64,000 nt of DNA from Cytobacillus citreus (GCF_018343665.1 NZ_JAGYPM010000002.1:661979-725978), one strand, 5' to 3'; positions 1 through 9,123 are shown, counted from the first letter of the stretch. The notes: generated by a model from the sequence alone, not told the origin. A program made the numbers and translations.

Positions 1-645
1 AATTAAATCCCCTCCATTTTCACTAACAACGATGAGTGCATCTTGGTCGTATACTAGTTCACTAGGAATACCTCCAAAGTATTGAAACGCATTTTCGTGA
101 GCTCGTATAACGTCAGTAGTAGTGAAAGGTCTATCAAGCCACTCTTTGTACTTGTACCTTGAATGAGAAAGGACAAATGCTATAAAACGAAGTTTTACTT
201 CCTTGCCACTCTCTGTACGCTGGACGGTTTGTCCAAAATCTACTTGTATTTGCTCTCCCATTGGTGGGTCAGGAACTGCCTCATATTCTCGGGGGCTAGC
301 TTCTTTAGAAATATTATATTCTTTACGCAATTCCCTTACATATGCTCTGACTGTGCTCTCGGCAATATCTGTTACTTGCCGTTTTTCTTGTAACCAATCA
401 AAAACTTGTGCAGCCGTCATATCAGGATAATTATACAACCATGAGAGTATCTTTCCCTTGTGAGTATCTAGCTTTTTCTTCCTGCTTTGTTGTTGAACAA
501 CCCACTCACTCATTTCCCCAGGAGACCTTTCTAAATAACGATAAACCGTCGTTCTAGAAACACCTAATTTCTTTGCAATTTTAGCCTTACTAAAGCCTCT
601 CTTTAACAACTGATGAATTTCCATATACATTTGCCACTTATCCAC
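1..645 (-). CDS. istA: IS21-family transposase IstA (5' part, runs off window)
   Basis: DDE transposase that inserts IS21-type elements with its IstB ATPase partner. The frame is open from a GTG at 645, with GGAGGAG just upstream, to the window edge (215 codons). Residues about 5-45 form a helix-turn-helix (GVSRTTVYRYL), followed by a second HTH-like region. The start of the RNase H-fold catalytic domain is visible as QVDFGQT, whose Asp is the first acidic catalytic residue. A full IstA is roughly 400-500 residues, so about half is present. istB is expected beyond the left edge. No frameshift or stop is seen. The family is confident; whether the element is active cannot be judged. Confidence 0.85.
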   Translation of the reverse strand, partial: MDKWQMYMEIHQLLKRGFSKAKIAKKLGVSRTTVYRYLERSPGEMSEWVVQQQSRKKKLDTHKGKILSWLYNYPDMTAAQVFDWLQEKRQVTDIAESTVRAYVRELRKEYNISKEASPREYEAVPDPPMGEQIQVDFGQTVQRTESGKEVKLRFIAFVLSHSRYKYKEWLDRPFTTTDVIRAHENAFQYFGGIPSELVYDQDALIVVSENGGDLI

Positions 646-865
646 CTTTTACTCCTCCACACTGATGTAAATTTCAAGATTCTATCATTTATCATACAGT
701 GTCAGAGAACTATTTTTAATAATCGGGAGAGAAGGGACCATTTTCCATTGGAGGATCGTCCATAGGCCATCCCCCAATGAAAACCCAACACCCCCCACTG
801 GAAAATAAGTGTTCATTCTTATCTAGCAGAAACTGTCTACTTTAGTTTATCAGTCACACCACTAC

Positions 866-1022
866 AAGGTTGCGAGAGAATCAAAGAAACCTAAGAGGGG
901 TTCAACTGCCCGTAAAGGCCCATAAAATGAACACAGACTAAAAGCGCCACATCGTGTGGCAACGTCGGCACTAGCACGTCCTGTGCGTCGAAAAACCCTC
1001 ACTGATGGAAGTTTCACTTTAT
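866..1022. repeat. Dispersed structured intergenic repeat, copy 1 (partial)
   Basis: Shares long stretches with copies near 12.6 kb and 33 kb: a segment starting AAGGTTGCGAGAGAA, the block AACTGCCCGTAAAGGCCCAT, the palindromic block CGCCACATCGTGTGGC, and the terminus GATGGAAGTTTCACTTTAT. The left arm is altered compared with the copy at 32861. Its last bases overlap the stop codon of the neighbouring ArsR-type gene. Probably a small non-autonomous element; see the longest copy. Confidence 0.7.
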
Positions 1023-1714
1023 ATATTCATGTTGAAATGTTGTTTAAAACCTACTTTTCCTTTATCTGTGACTTTTACAGCTCGAATAGATGGAACTTGA
1101 ACTATCCAACTTAAATCCAAAAAGTGTTTCATCAGCTCATTTCCTAAAGCACCGGCAAGATGATGATGACGCTCACTCCAGTCTAAACATGCATGAGAAA
1201 ATGATCGTCGCTTTCTTTTTAATTGACCTAAATCAATGCCGAAATCAGTAAAGAACTGTTCTCCTTTAGGTGTTACTACAAAGTTTCTTTCTTCTTTTTC
1301 CAAATAACCAGTATTCAACATTGATTCGGTTAAACCGACTCCTAATTTCCCTGCTAAGTGGTCATAGCAAGTTCTAGCTTCTCGAAGCAATTTTACTTGA
1401 CTAGATTGTTTTAACGAACGCACTTCAGGAGGTGGAGAAATCGCAAGAAAAGATTCTAAAATGCGTGCGACTTCTTCATTAGCTAGCTGATAATAGCGAT
1501 GGCGTCCTTGTTTATCAACGTTAACAAGGCTAGCTTCTATTAATTTAGAAAGATGAAAACTGGCTGTTTGAGGTGTTATTGCAGCCATATAAGCTAATTC
1601 ACTGGCCGTATGAAACCGGCCATCCATTAAACTTATTAGAATTGTTGCCCGTGACTTTTCTCCAAGGAGAAAGGCAATTTCCGCCACATTTGGATTTATA
1701 CTCATTTTCATCAA
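1019..1714 (-). CDS. ArsR-family winged-helix regulator
   Basis: A 231-residue protein with an N-terminal ArsR-type winged HTH at about residues 8-85 (TPQTASFHLSKLIEASLV is the recognition helix region, followed by a wing ending GRHRYYQL). A longer C-terminal region, about residues 100-225, has no metal-binding cysteine cluster. The protein resembles the B. subtilis YczG type, which also sits beside a small monooxygenase. It is divergently placed from the ABM-domain gene at 1796, with only about 80 bp between them, so it probably represses that gene and itself. The effector is unknown. Its TAA stop lies inside the end of a dispersed repeat, so the original C-terminus may have been replaced. 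Confidence 0.75.
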   Translation of the reverse strand: MMKMSINPNVAEIAFLLGEKSRATILISLMDGRFHTASELAYMAAITPQTASFHLSKLIEASLVNVDKQGRHRYYQLANEEVARILESFLAISPPPEVRSLKQSSQVKLLREARTCYDHLAGKLGVGLTESMLNTGYLEKEERNFVVTPKGEQFFTDFGIDLGQLKRKRRSFSHACLDWSERHHHLAGALGNELMKHFLDLSWIVQVPSIRAVKVTDKGKVGFKQHFNMNI

Positions 1715-1795
1715 CCTTTCTGCATTCTATATTTCGATAATAATTGAAGTGTTTGTCGCTTACAATGATTTATGACAACTCAAGGAGGTAACACA

Positions 1796-2116
1796 ATGAA
1801 TACCTATTATGCAGCTATATTTACTTCTCAAAGAACAGAGCACAATTCAGAAAGATATGAAAGTATGTCAGACAACTTGGCAGAACTAGTAAAAGCACAA
1901 CCTGGATTTATTAGGATTGAGAGCGTAATAAATAACGAAGGGTATGGTATTACAATTTCTTATTGGGTATCCTTAGAAGCAATTCAAAAATGGAAAGCTA
2001 ACACGACGCATCAATTAGCACAACAAAAAGGAAAAGAAACGTGGTACAGCCAATATAACGTGCAGATTTGTAAGGTGGTAAGAGAGTATTCTTTTAAAGG
2101 AATTGACCTGAGTTAG
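1796..2116 (+). CDS. Small ABM-domain (antibiotic biosynthesis monooxygenase fold) protein
   Basis: About 106 residues from the ATG at 1796, chosen because AAGGAGG lies 7-8 bases upstream; an upstream ATG at 1772 has no ribosome binding site. The sequence has the dimeric ferredoxin-like ABM pattern: beta strand YYAAIFTSQRT, helix SDNLAELVKAQPGFIRIES, strand GYGITISYW, then a helix ending in EAIQKWKANTTH. Family members are cofactor-free oxygenases or haem-degrading enzymes. The substrate here cannot be told. Divergent pairing with the ArsR-type gene suggests induction by a small toxic or aromatic compound (inference). The length is normal for the family. Confidence 0.75.
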   Translation: MNTYYAAIFTSQRTEHNSERYESMSDNLAELVKAQPGFIRIESVINNEGYGITISYWVSLEAIQKWKANTTHQLAQQKGKETWYSQYNVQICKVVREYSFKGIDLS

Positions 2117-2654
2117 TAATTCACCTAAAGGTAACTTGCGTTTAAGGGAGCTTGTAATTAAGCGACCTTTTTTGCCCTAACGGCGCATTTGTACAAACAG
2201 TGGAAAAGAAAAATAATTAATGCTTTTTTATGAAAATAAACCTATCAATATTAAATAGTGACTTCGTTTTGATCAAACTTCATTGGGGTATTTTGAACAA
2301 TTTCACCTAATAATTCTATGATGTCCGGCGAAATAATGAAAAGAATGCAGATGGATAAAGGGATGGCAACGATATGGGTAAACGATTGGCAAAATTATGC
2401 TTCAATAATAATAATATAAAAAGAAATTCATTTAACACCGTTTCTATTCAGAACGGTGTTTTGTGATTAAAGCATAAAAATGTCACCGTTTAAATAGATT
2501 AGATGATGAATTTCGAGACAATTTACTTCAGAAATTAAACGATATTGCATTAGATTTAGATTTATTTGCAAAAGTTTCCTCTTTTAATGTTACAACTAGA
2601 GCTGTATTAAGGGAATTAGAGAGGAAACAGTGCTTAGAAAGTTCAATAAATGAG
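2117..2654. other. Intergenic region with terminator and a gene fragment
   Basis: Mostly unexplained. A rho-independent terminator lies at 2434-2465. From about 2500, a plus frame reads DEFRDNLLQKLNDIALDLD and continues for some 50 residues, helical in character, without a recognisable start. It is cut by the IS21-like element at 2655. This may be the remnant of an interrupted gene; no family was recognised. Confidence 0.4.
2434..2465 (+). terminator. Rho-independent terminator
   Basis: Nine-bp perfect stem AACACCGTT/AACGGTGTT with a 9-nt loop, followed by TTTTG. It is a plausible terminator for transcripts from the ABM gene upstream. Confidence 0.6.
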
Positions 2655-2983
2655 TATTGCGGAATGAGCCAGCTGTGCGGTGTTTTGAGCCACTGTTTGC
2701 GGACATCTGAGCCAGTAAGTGCGGGAAAGAGATCCACTATCATAAAATTATATAATAAGAAACTTTGACAAACAATTTAACACACAGTATAAGGGCCGCT
2801 CTACTTTACCTAAGATAGTGCAAATTCGGTAGTCCGCCACCAATGACTTAAATATTAGTGGCTCTGGCTCTACCCCATGAATGAGTAATTCTATTAGTGG
2901 CTCTCTATTCCGCAAATGATGGCTCTTTTCTCCGCAATGAATGGCTCAAAACTCCGCATAAGTGGCTCAATTCATTCGCAATA
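2655..2983. mobile_element. Non-autonomous IS21-like element (MITE-like), ends only
   Basis: Two facing terminal arrays enclose about 330 bp with no transposase. Reading inward, both outer ends start TATTGCG and then carry repeated TGAGCCA and TGCGG blocks: two to three repeats on the left (2655-2715) and at least four on the right (2880-2983, inverted). Multiple subterminal repeats of this kind are typical of IS21-family ends. An istA gene lies 2 kb to the left, so cross-mobilisation is conceivable. No clear target duplication could be found by eye. Confidence 0.6.
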
Positions 2984-3112
2984 ATCATCTTTTAAGTGAT
3001 TATTGCAGAGTATGGGAATCGAAATCCGTCGTTATGATGGATTTTTATTTTTATGGAGTAAAAAAACATTTATTAGGGAATATTACCACACTTCCTTCCT
3101 TGAGGTTTGAGT

Positions 3113-3808
3113 CTATTTCAAATTTTGTTCCACCTCTATGAAACCTGGATTTTCCATGAGTTCTGGACCAGCAAATCCTAGGTATAAATAAAGATCTCGG
3201 TTAGGAACGTCCGTTGTTGCCTTTAATATTTGATTCGTCTCCTTCGAGTAAATATAACGGTTATCATCATCCGTATTTGAAGATGGTGAAGTAAATTTAA
3301 ATCCTTTATAATCAGCAAATAATTGGTCAAAGTACTTTTTATCTACTTTCATTAATACTATTTGGAATAATTTATCTTCTCTAAAATAATACCTCGCAAC
3401 CCCATCATAATCCATGACAAAGTCCGCCCCGCTGCCATCCTCTTGCTCTATTGAATATTTTTCACCTAAAAGCTCTATTACGCTTTCTTGTGAGTCGCCT
3501 AAAGTAATTCCATGAATATTTAGGTTACCTTGTTTTAAAAAAAATGTGGGTTTTTTCAATTCTGAATACATTTCTGTTTGAGACTGTTGTTCTGTTGCAG
3601 TAATTTGTTCATTTCCAATCAACATTTCATTTAGGAATAAAAACATTATGCCTATTAAGCTTATCGCCAAAACGAGGGTTAACACGACGTTACGCCATTT
3701 ATGTTTAGGCCTCTTTGATGTGTTTTCAAGTTCCTGTAGTACATTTTTCATTACACGCTCTTTACTCTCAGTTAAATTTTTTACTTCTCTAAAAAGATAC
3801 TTATTCAT
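3113..3808 (-). CDS. Probable membrane anti-sigma/regulatory partner of the ECF sigma factor
   Basis: A 231-residue protein with about 35 cytoplasmic N-terminal residues, one membrane segment (about residues 41-62, LVLAISLIGIMFLFLN) and a 165-residue extracytoplasmic domain. Its start overlaps the end of the ECF sigma gene by 8 bases, so the two are translationally coupled. This arrangement is typical of anti-sigma factors that hold their sigma at the membrane. No zinc-binding HxxxCxxC (ZAS) motif is visible. The outer domain contains GITLGDSQESVIELLG, a pattern seen in Bacillus secreted or membrane proteins of unknown function. The anti-sigma role is inferred from context and topology, not from a recognised domain. 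Confidence 0.6.
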   Translation of the reverse strand: MNKYLFREVKNLTESKERVMKNVLQELENTSKRPKHKWRNVVLTLVLAISLIGIMFLFLNEMLIGNEQITATEQQSQTEMYSELKKPTFFLKQGNLNIHGITLGDSQESVIELLGEKYSIEQEDGSGADFVMDYDGVARYYFREDKLFQIVLMKVDKKYFDQLFADYKGFKFTSPSSNTDDDNRYIYSKETNQILKATTDVPNRDLYLYLGFAGPELMENPGFIEVEQNLK

Positions 3809-4319
3809 TTAAAAACACCTCCCATTGTATCCCACTCAATTGATTTCTTAATAGTTCCCTTCCACGAATTAAACGGGTTTTTACTGTGCTCTCAGGTATG
3901 GATAAAATATTTGCAATATCTGGAATTGTCATTTCGTTGAAGTAATAATGAATAAGAACTTCCTGCTGTTTTAAGGGCAATCCGATGATAGCGTCTTCGA
4001 CAATTGTTTGTTCGTCTTTTCTGATCAACTCATCTGCATACCTTTTTCCGGCAGGTGGAAAGAACTTATTTTGTATGAGGATCTTTTTGTAGGCCCAGCT
4101 CTTCAAATAATCCTTGCTCTTGTTAACAGTCATTTTTATAAGAAAGGCCTTTACCTCACCACGCTCTTCATAATTTTCCTGCTGATGATAGAACTTTATA
4201 AATACTTCCTGTACAATGTCCTCCGCAGCATGGAGATCCTTCACATAACCATAAGCTGTTCGAATCAGGAGTTCTGTATATTGAAACATTAATTCTTTTA
4301 TGTTATGAATAGTAAACAA
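3801..4319 (-). CDS. ECF-type RNA polymerase sigma factor
   Basis: A 172-residue sigma-70 of the extracytoplasmic-function group. Region 2 lies at about residues 10-75 (AAEDIVQEVFIKFY is the core-binding/-10 recognition segment). Region 4 lies at about 110-162 (MTIPDIANILSIPESTVKTRL, the HTH contacting the -35). AAAGGAGGTGTC upstream is a strong ribosome binding site. It forms an operon with the membrane protein at 3113. Such factors normally direct their own operon plus an envelope-stress regulon. No clear autoregulatory promoter was identified by eye. Confidence 0.88.
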   Translation of the reverse strand: MFTIHNIKELMFQYTELLIRTAYGYVKDLHAAEDIVQEVFIKFYHQQENYEERGEVKAFLIKMTVNKSKDYLKSWAYKKILIQNKFFPPAGKRYADELIRKDEQTIVEDAIIGLPLKQQEVLIHYYFNEMTIPDIANILSIPESTVKTRLIRGRELLRNQLSGIQWEVFLNE

Positions 4320-4958
4320 AATGACACCTCCTTTCTCTGTTTATTAAACGATTTTCAAACCATTAAAGTTTGAATTTATCAAAAATTAAAAATAAATGAC
4401 TGTTAATCAAGATAACTGAGGGCTGCAAAAAGTTAAATGGTAAAAAATAGTTGTTACCTTTATAACACTGATAGCTCAGTGTGTGAACTGAACAGTGAAT
4501 ATGGCGTATCGAGGGAGAACCATCTACAAATACATTCGGTTTTGAGTTGAAAACAAAAGGAGTTATACCTCATAGAGGGGTCCCTGCAGAACCAAAAGAA
4601 TCAAATATTAATTCAACTGATAACAACTAGCCACTATTCCTCCACTTGTCGAAGTAACTCTTGATTAAGGTTCGAAAAGTGCTATTATAACAGCTGTTTG
4701 GTGCTATTTACGGGTTGTTCTTATGATAACAAAGAAAAAGCTAACGTAATAATAAAAAAGTCAGTTCGTATCAGATAAAAACAATGAGATATTTCTCCTG
4801 AGTTTGAAACATCAACCGGAGATAAATTAGTTGGACAAAAAGATAAAGTAGGAATATGCAGATGAGGGAGGTCCAGTTCTTTTTCTTGCTGTACCAATAG
4901 GGACGTATGTTGCTGAGAGGAAAACTATTAATATGCAAGGAAAATGAGGGAATCCGCG
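4320..4958. other. Intergenic region with a short protein-coding remnant
   Basis: Between the sigma gene and the next membrane protein. A plus frame at about 4499-4630 reads EGEPSTNTFGFELKTKG and ends at a TAG. It has no start and looks like the C-terminal scrap of a lost gene. No other signal was recognised; divergent promoters for the flanking genes must lie here. Confidence 0.35.
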
Positions 4959-5780
4959 ATGACGAAAACAAAATGGGCCTTAATCCTGTTAGGTGTACTG
5001 GATTTAATGCTTATCATCATGTATCTAACAGACTATTTCATTCTTTTCTTGAAACCATCAGGTTATTTGATTCCTTTGGCGATTAATATTATTGTTTTAT
5101 CCGTAATCGGCTTTCGGTCTTCTCGGTATCATAATTTATGGACCATCGCCGGATTGGTACTGAGTATTCCAATTTTGTTGATACATGGTTTTATGGTTTG
5201 GTTAATGGATTATAGCTACACAACGATTGATTCAACTTACAATCAGCAATCGCTCGTCATTGAATACCGGGACATTACGCTAGGTGAAACAACATATTTT
5301 TATGATTTTTATAAGACAACGTTCGGTATTGTTGGCAAGCGTCTCGATGATCAATCGATTGAAATGGTGATTCAAGGCACGGATCGTCCGGCTGGATTGG
5401 ATGCGGAAGTTGCTTTAGGTTTGGGAGGAGAAAAATGGATTACCAAAGATATCGTTCGCTTTCCTACTTGGGAAGGAATGAAAGAGGTACATTTGAAGCC
5501 CTCATCAGTGAGAGCAGCAGATATCGAAGCTTTCATTGAAATGGCAAAGAATAAAGAGAGCGGTCAAACAATTACGGTAAATGGCAACCAGTTAGAAATA
5601 CGCTATGATGAGTTATCCGGTCAAAGCTGGATTGAAGTGTCCAGTGATAATGACAAGGGGGCGATACCTAGACAACAGTGCTCCCGTATCGCACCAAATG
5701 AAGAACTTGGGTATTATATGTTGGAAGAATGTACACATCAATGGGAATACATTTTGTATTCAATGACAGAAAGTAGGTAA
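4959..5780 (+). CDS. Membrane protein of unknown function
   Basis: About 273 residues from the ATG at 4959, preferred over 4944 because GAGGGA lies 7 bases upstream. Three hydrophobic segments fill residues about 7-90 (one contains LGVLDLMLIIMYLTDYFILF). The remaining 180 residues look soluble and are probably outside the membrane. No catalytic motif or family was recognised. The gene stands alone and ends before a strong terminator at 5802. Confidence 0.6.
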   Translation: MTKTKWALILLGVLDLMLIIMYLTDYFILFLKPSGYLIPLAINIIVLSVIGFRSSRYHNLWTIAGLVLSIPILLIHGFMVWLMDYSYTTIDSTYNQQSLVIEYRDITLGETTYFYDFYKTTFGIVGKRLDDQSIEMVIQGTDRPAGLDAEVALGLGGEKWITKDIVRFPTWEGMKEVHLKPSSVRAADIEAFIEMAKNKESGQTITVNGNQLEIRYDELSGQSWIEVSSDNDKGAIPRQQCSRIAPNEELGYYMLEECTHQWEYILYSMTESR

Positions 5781-5801
5781 CTTAGCTTATTAAACAATCG
5801 G

Positions 5802-5833
5802 GCGCTTTCCTTTAATAAGGAAAGCGCTCATTT
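5802..5833 (+). terminator. Rho-independent terminator
   Basis: Perfect 11-bp stem GCGCTTTCCTT/AAGGAAAGCGC with a 4-nt loop and a following TCATTTTCC. It terminates the membrane-protein gene. A related but imperfect hairpin recurs at about 8693-8722. Confidence 0.75.
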
Positions 5834-6003
5834 TCCATATAAGGGCCATATTCTGGAAAAACATCTTTGAGATTGCGAATGTTTGTACTTAAATTACTCA
5901 TATGGTTTATTTCTACGGAGCTGTATTTATCTCTATGTATACGAATATTAATGTATTGGGAATGGGAAGGTTTCATGAAAATCTAGGGTTAGGAGGGAAT
6001 AAC

Positions 6004-8319
6004 TTGGATGTAATTGGAAAAAGTGTCATTCGTAAAGACTCGTGGGATAAAGTGACAGGCCGGGCGAAATACACGGCTGATTACCAATCAGTTGGGATGC
6101 TTTCTTGTACAAAGGTCATCAGTCCATATGGGCACGCTAGGATCACTGCGATTGACACGACAGAAGCGCTAAAAATACCAGGTGTTAGGGCGATTATCGC
6201 AGGAGAATATTTTCCACTCACAGGTGAGGCCATCCGTGACCGCCCGCCGATTGCTGTTGATAAGGTCCGTTATCACGGAGAACCAGTTGCATTAGTTGTC
6301 GCTGATACCCCAGTACAGGCTAAGAGAGCAGCTTACCTGGTTAAGGTCAACTATGAATTATTGCCAGTAGTAAATTCACCTACACAGGCGTTCCAAAAGA
6401 ATGCTCCCCTCGTCCATGAAAAGTTAGGTGAATACAAAAAGGAGGAAGATTCACACCCGGTTCCGGGAACAAACATTGCAAACCTTATTAAAATTCGCAA
6501 GGGCAATATTGAAAAAGGATGGTCTGACAGTGAGGTAACAGTAGAAGCGAGTTATTCCTTTGCACCTTCGGACCATGCCGCAATGGAAACGAGATGTTCA
6601 ACTTGTGAGATTTTACCAGATGGAACAATCAATATAACGACCTCGTCTCAGGCGCCTTTTATGGTCAAAACGCTTATAGCTGATTACTTTGGTGAGGATA
6701 TAGGGAAAATTGTTGTTCACACGCCGTTTGTTGGAGGAGCCTACGGTGGAAAAGCACCCGTTCAGCTTGAAATACTTGCCTACTTAGCATCGAAGGCTGT
6801 TGACGGCCGACCCGTAAAGGTTCTCAATACCCGTGAAGAGGATATTATTACATCTCCATGTCACATTGGTTTGGATGCAACAGTTAAAATTAGGGCCGAC
6901 CGTAACGGGAAAATTAAGGCTATGGAAATCCTTTTTTTGTGGGATGGGGGTGCCTATTCCGATAAAGCCATTGATGTAACAAGATCAGGGGCAGTCGACT
7001 GCACAGGTCCCTACAATGTTGAGAATGTCTGGTGTGATTCATACTGTATGTATACCAATCATCCGTATGCATCCCCATATAGAGGGTTTTCTCATTCCGA
7101 GCTTTCTTTTGTGATTGAAAGAACATTGGACTTACTATCACAAAAACTGCAAATGGATCCGCTTGAACTCAGGTTTTTAAATGCCATTAGGCCAGGAAAT
7201 ACAACACCGACAAGGGTTCTTTTAAATAAAAGCAATTTAGGAGACTTACCACAGTGTATTGAGAAAGTAAGACATTTAATCAAGTGGGACGAAGGGGCGA
7301 TTAAAGAGATAGATGAACGCTTTGTTAGAGTAAAAGGCGTAAGCTGTAGCTGGAAAACCTCAACGATTGATGCCAATTCTCCCTCAGGGGTTATTTTAAC
7401 ATTTAATCGGGATGGGAGTATCAATTTAATGTCAGGGATTATCGAAATTGGAACTGGGACTAAGACTGTGCTAGCTCAAATTCTTGCCCAGAGACTTAAA
7501 ATGGATATCGATAAAATTCATGTTCGAATGGAAGTAGATACCCAGACAATGCCAGAACATTGGAAAACCGTTGCCAGCAGGGGAACATTTATGGCAGGTA
7601 GGGCTACCTTAAATGCCGCAGACGATGTGATTAACCAATTAAAAGAAGTGGCTTCATGTGTGTTAAGAGCACCAAAGGAAGATCTTGAAGTGGCAAATAG
7701 TCGAGTATTTTTGAGGGATGATCCATCCATTGGGCTTCATTTTAAAGATATTGGATATGGTTATAAGTATCCAAATGGTAACGCTATTGGCGGTCAAATC
7801 ATTGGAAGAGGAAATTATATATTGCGTCATATAACGTATTTGGATCCAGAAACTGGAGCTGGGAAACCTGGTCCGGAGTGGTCTGTTGCGGCATATGGAG
7901 TAGAGGTAGAATTCGATCGTAGAGATTATACTTATCGACTTGTTAATGCTGCGACGGTAGTGGATGCTGGCAGGGTGATGAATGAAAAAGCAGCATTAGG
8001 TCAGGTTATGGGGGCAATGAGTATGGGGCTAGCATTCGCTGGGAGAGAAACATTTTATTTTGATCATTTAGGGAGGGTTTTAAATCCGCAGCTTCGGACG
8101 TATCGCCCGCTCCGCTATAGAGAGAATCCTAATTATTTGGTTGGTTTTGTTGAAAATCCGCAGATTGATGCACCATACGGAGCCCGTGGAATAGGAGAAC
8201 TAGGGTTAATGGGAATGCCTGGGGCCCTCGGGAATGCATTGTCTGTGGCCGCTGGTGTTTCGCTTCATAATCTTCCCTTAATTCCAGAATTGATTTGGAA
8301 AGCAAAGGAGAGGCAATAA
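6004..8319 (+). CDS. Molybdenum hydroxylase large subunit (xanthine dehydrogenase family), orphan
   Basis: About 771 residues if started at the TTG at 6004, which has AGGAGG exactly 7 bases upstream. The longer frame opening at 5902 adds 34 residues without family character. This is the molybdopterin-cytosine-dinucleotide subunit of the xanthine dehydrogenase/aldehyde oxidase family. An N-terminal a/b-hammerhead domain begins VTGRAKYTADY. Moco-contact motifs are SSQAPF, GGAYGGK and PYRGFSHSE, and the C-terminal GARGIGELG carries the catalytic Glu. Family enzymes hydroxylate heteroaromatics or aldehydes and need a 2Fe-2S and usually an FAD subunit. Neither is encoded next door: downstream is only a 19-codon frame and hairpins. 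Partners must be elsewhere or lost. Substrate unknown. Confidence 0.85.
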   Translation: MDVIGKSVIRKDSWDKVTGRAKYTADYQSVGMLSCTKVISPYGHARITAIDTTEALKIPGVRAIIAGEYFPLTGEAIRDRPPIAVDKVRYHGEPVALVVADTPVQAKRAAYLVKVNYELLPVVNSPTQAFQKNAPLVHEKLGEYKKEEDSHPVPGTNIANLIKIRKGNIEKGWSDSEVTVEASYSFAPSDHAAMETRCSTCEILPDGTINITTSSQAPFMVKTLIADYFGEDIGKIVVHTPFVGGAYGGKAPVQLEILAYLASKAVDGRPVKVLNTREEDIITSPCHIGLDATVKIRADRNGKIKAMEILFLWDGGAYSDKAIDVTRSGAVDCTGPYNVENVWCDSYCMYTNHPYASPYRGFSHSELSFVIERTLDLLSQKLQMDPLELRFLNAIRPGNTTPTRVLLNKSNLGDLPQCIEKVRHLIKWDEGAIKEIDERFVRVKGVSCSWKTSTIDANSPSGVILTFNRDGSINLMSGIIEIGTGTKTVLAQILAQRLKMDIDKIHVRMEVDTQTMPEHWKTVASRGTFMAGRATLNAADDVINQLKEVASCVLRAPKEDLEVANSRVFLRDDPSIGLHFKDIGYGYKYPNGNAIGGQIIGRGNYILRHITYLDPETGAGKPGPEWSVAAYGVEVEFDRRDYTYRLVNAATVVDAGRVMNEKAALGQVMGAMSMGLAFAGRETFYFDHLGRVLNPQLRTYRPLRYRENPNYLVGFVENPQIDAPYGARGIGELGLMGMPGALGNALSVAAGVSLHNLPLIPELIWKAKERQ

Positions 8320-8905
8320 TGTATATCCGGTGGAAAGAAGTAGAGCACCATTTGAAGGGCGAAGGGCGTCATTTGTGATGCCGTTATTTTTCTCATACTG
8401 ACAATGAGCTGATAAACATTATGTCCTTCAGCACGATAAAGGAGATAAGAAAACTGGGCTTCAACAAAAATTGAATGAACAAGAAACGCCGTAGCCATGC
8501 GGCTTTTTTTGTTTGCATAATACATTCGGGAGGTGTTCTGGAACCAATGTATATACATATGAAGGAATAGGGATTTCTTCATCACTATTTAAGAGAGTGA
8601 ATAATGATTCATAAAAATTCATGAACAATTACACTTAAAGTAAAGGGGGCATATCTTGAATAAGGTTAATCGCAATGATCTTCAACAATTGGGCGCTATC
8701 CTTGAACAAGGATAAGCACTCATTTTTCATTTTAGGGCCAGATTGTTGAATAAAAAGTAAAAATTGTATAGTGAAAATTGTGAAGAAATTCACTTAAACT
8801 AACGATGTAGGTCAGTTTTACAATAATTCTCGAATTACACTTTACTTATACTCACTTTTATGTTAGTTTACTCAATAATAAATTTGACAAAGGGAGGTGC
8901 AAGCG
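8320..8905. other. Intergenic region between molybdenum hydroxylase and cfr-like leader
   Basis: Contains a 19-codon frame starting at the ATG at about 8319 (MYIRWKEVEHHLKGEGRHL), possibly the stub of a lost partner subunit, though the match is not convincing. It also holds a short GC hairpin followed by seven T at about 8490-8511, and an imperfect hairpin at 8695-8717 (GCTATCCTTG/CAAGGATAAGC) related to the terminator at 5802. No gene was recognised. Confidence 0.4.
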
Positions 8906-9055
8906 ATGTTAACTATTTTTAGAATTTTGTTTGGGAAAAATGCAAAAATTGGTAATTACTTAGCGGACAAAGGGAGTAGTCTGTCCTTTTTTATGCTATA
9001 CAACCATATAAAAAACAGTTATCGGAGCTTTGCACCTATGACAAAATACAAATAA
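8906..9055 (+). CDS. 49-residue leader ORF of the cfr-like gene
   Basis: ATG at 8906 is preceded by a near-ideal AAAGGGAGGTG, 7 bases away, and the frame ends TAA at 9053. The product, beginning MLTIFRILFGKNAKIG, matches no family known to me. The last third of the ORF is the 5' arm of alternative RNA structures controlling the methyltransferase gene. Its likely role is therefore as a translation sensor: a ribosome slowed by a drug would change the downstream fold. The peptide itself may be irrelevant. Confidence 0.65.
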   Translation: MLTIFRILFGKNAKIGNYLADKGSSLSFFMLYNHIKNSYRSFAPMTKYK

Positions 9056-9123
9056 ATGACTTTATTTATTTGTGCATATTTTGATATTAATGTCTAGCAC
9101 CGATAATTTTATAGGTGCTTTTT
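9019..9123 (+). promoter_or_regulatory. Transcription attenuator of the cfr-like gene
   Basis: A terminator hairpin, AGCACC (9096-9101) with GGTGCT (9114-9119) and an inner ATAA/TTAT, is followed by TTTTT. The upstream arm TTATCGGAGCT (9019-9029) pairs 10 of 11 with AGCACCGATAA (9096-9106). GCACCTAT (9032-9039) is perfectly complementary to ATAGGTGC (9111-9118). The upstream arm lies inside the leader ORF, so a translating ribosome would mask it. This is the layout of drug-responsive translation-dependent attenuation. Folding was done by eye. Confidence 0.65.

Noticed and set aside
163..430. Two small plus-strand ORFs at the left end
   Set aside because: They are antisense shadows of the istA frame, which shows clear transposase motifs.
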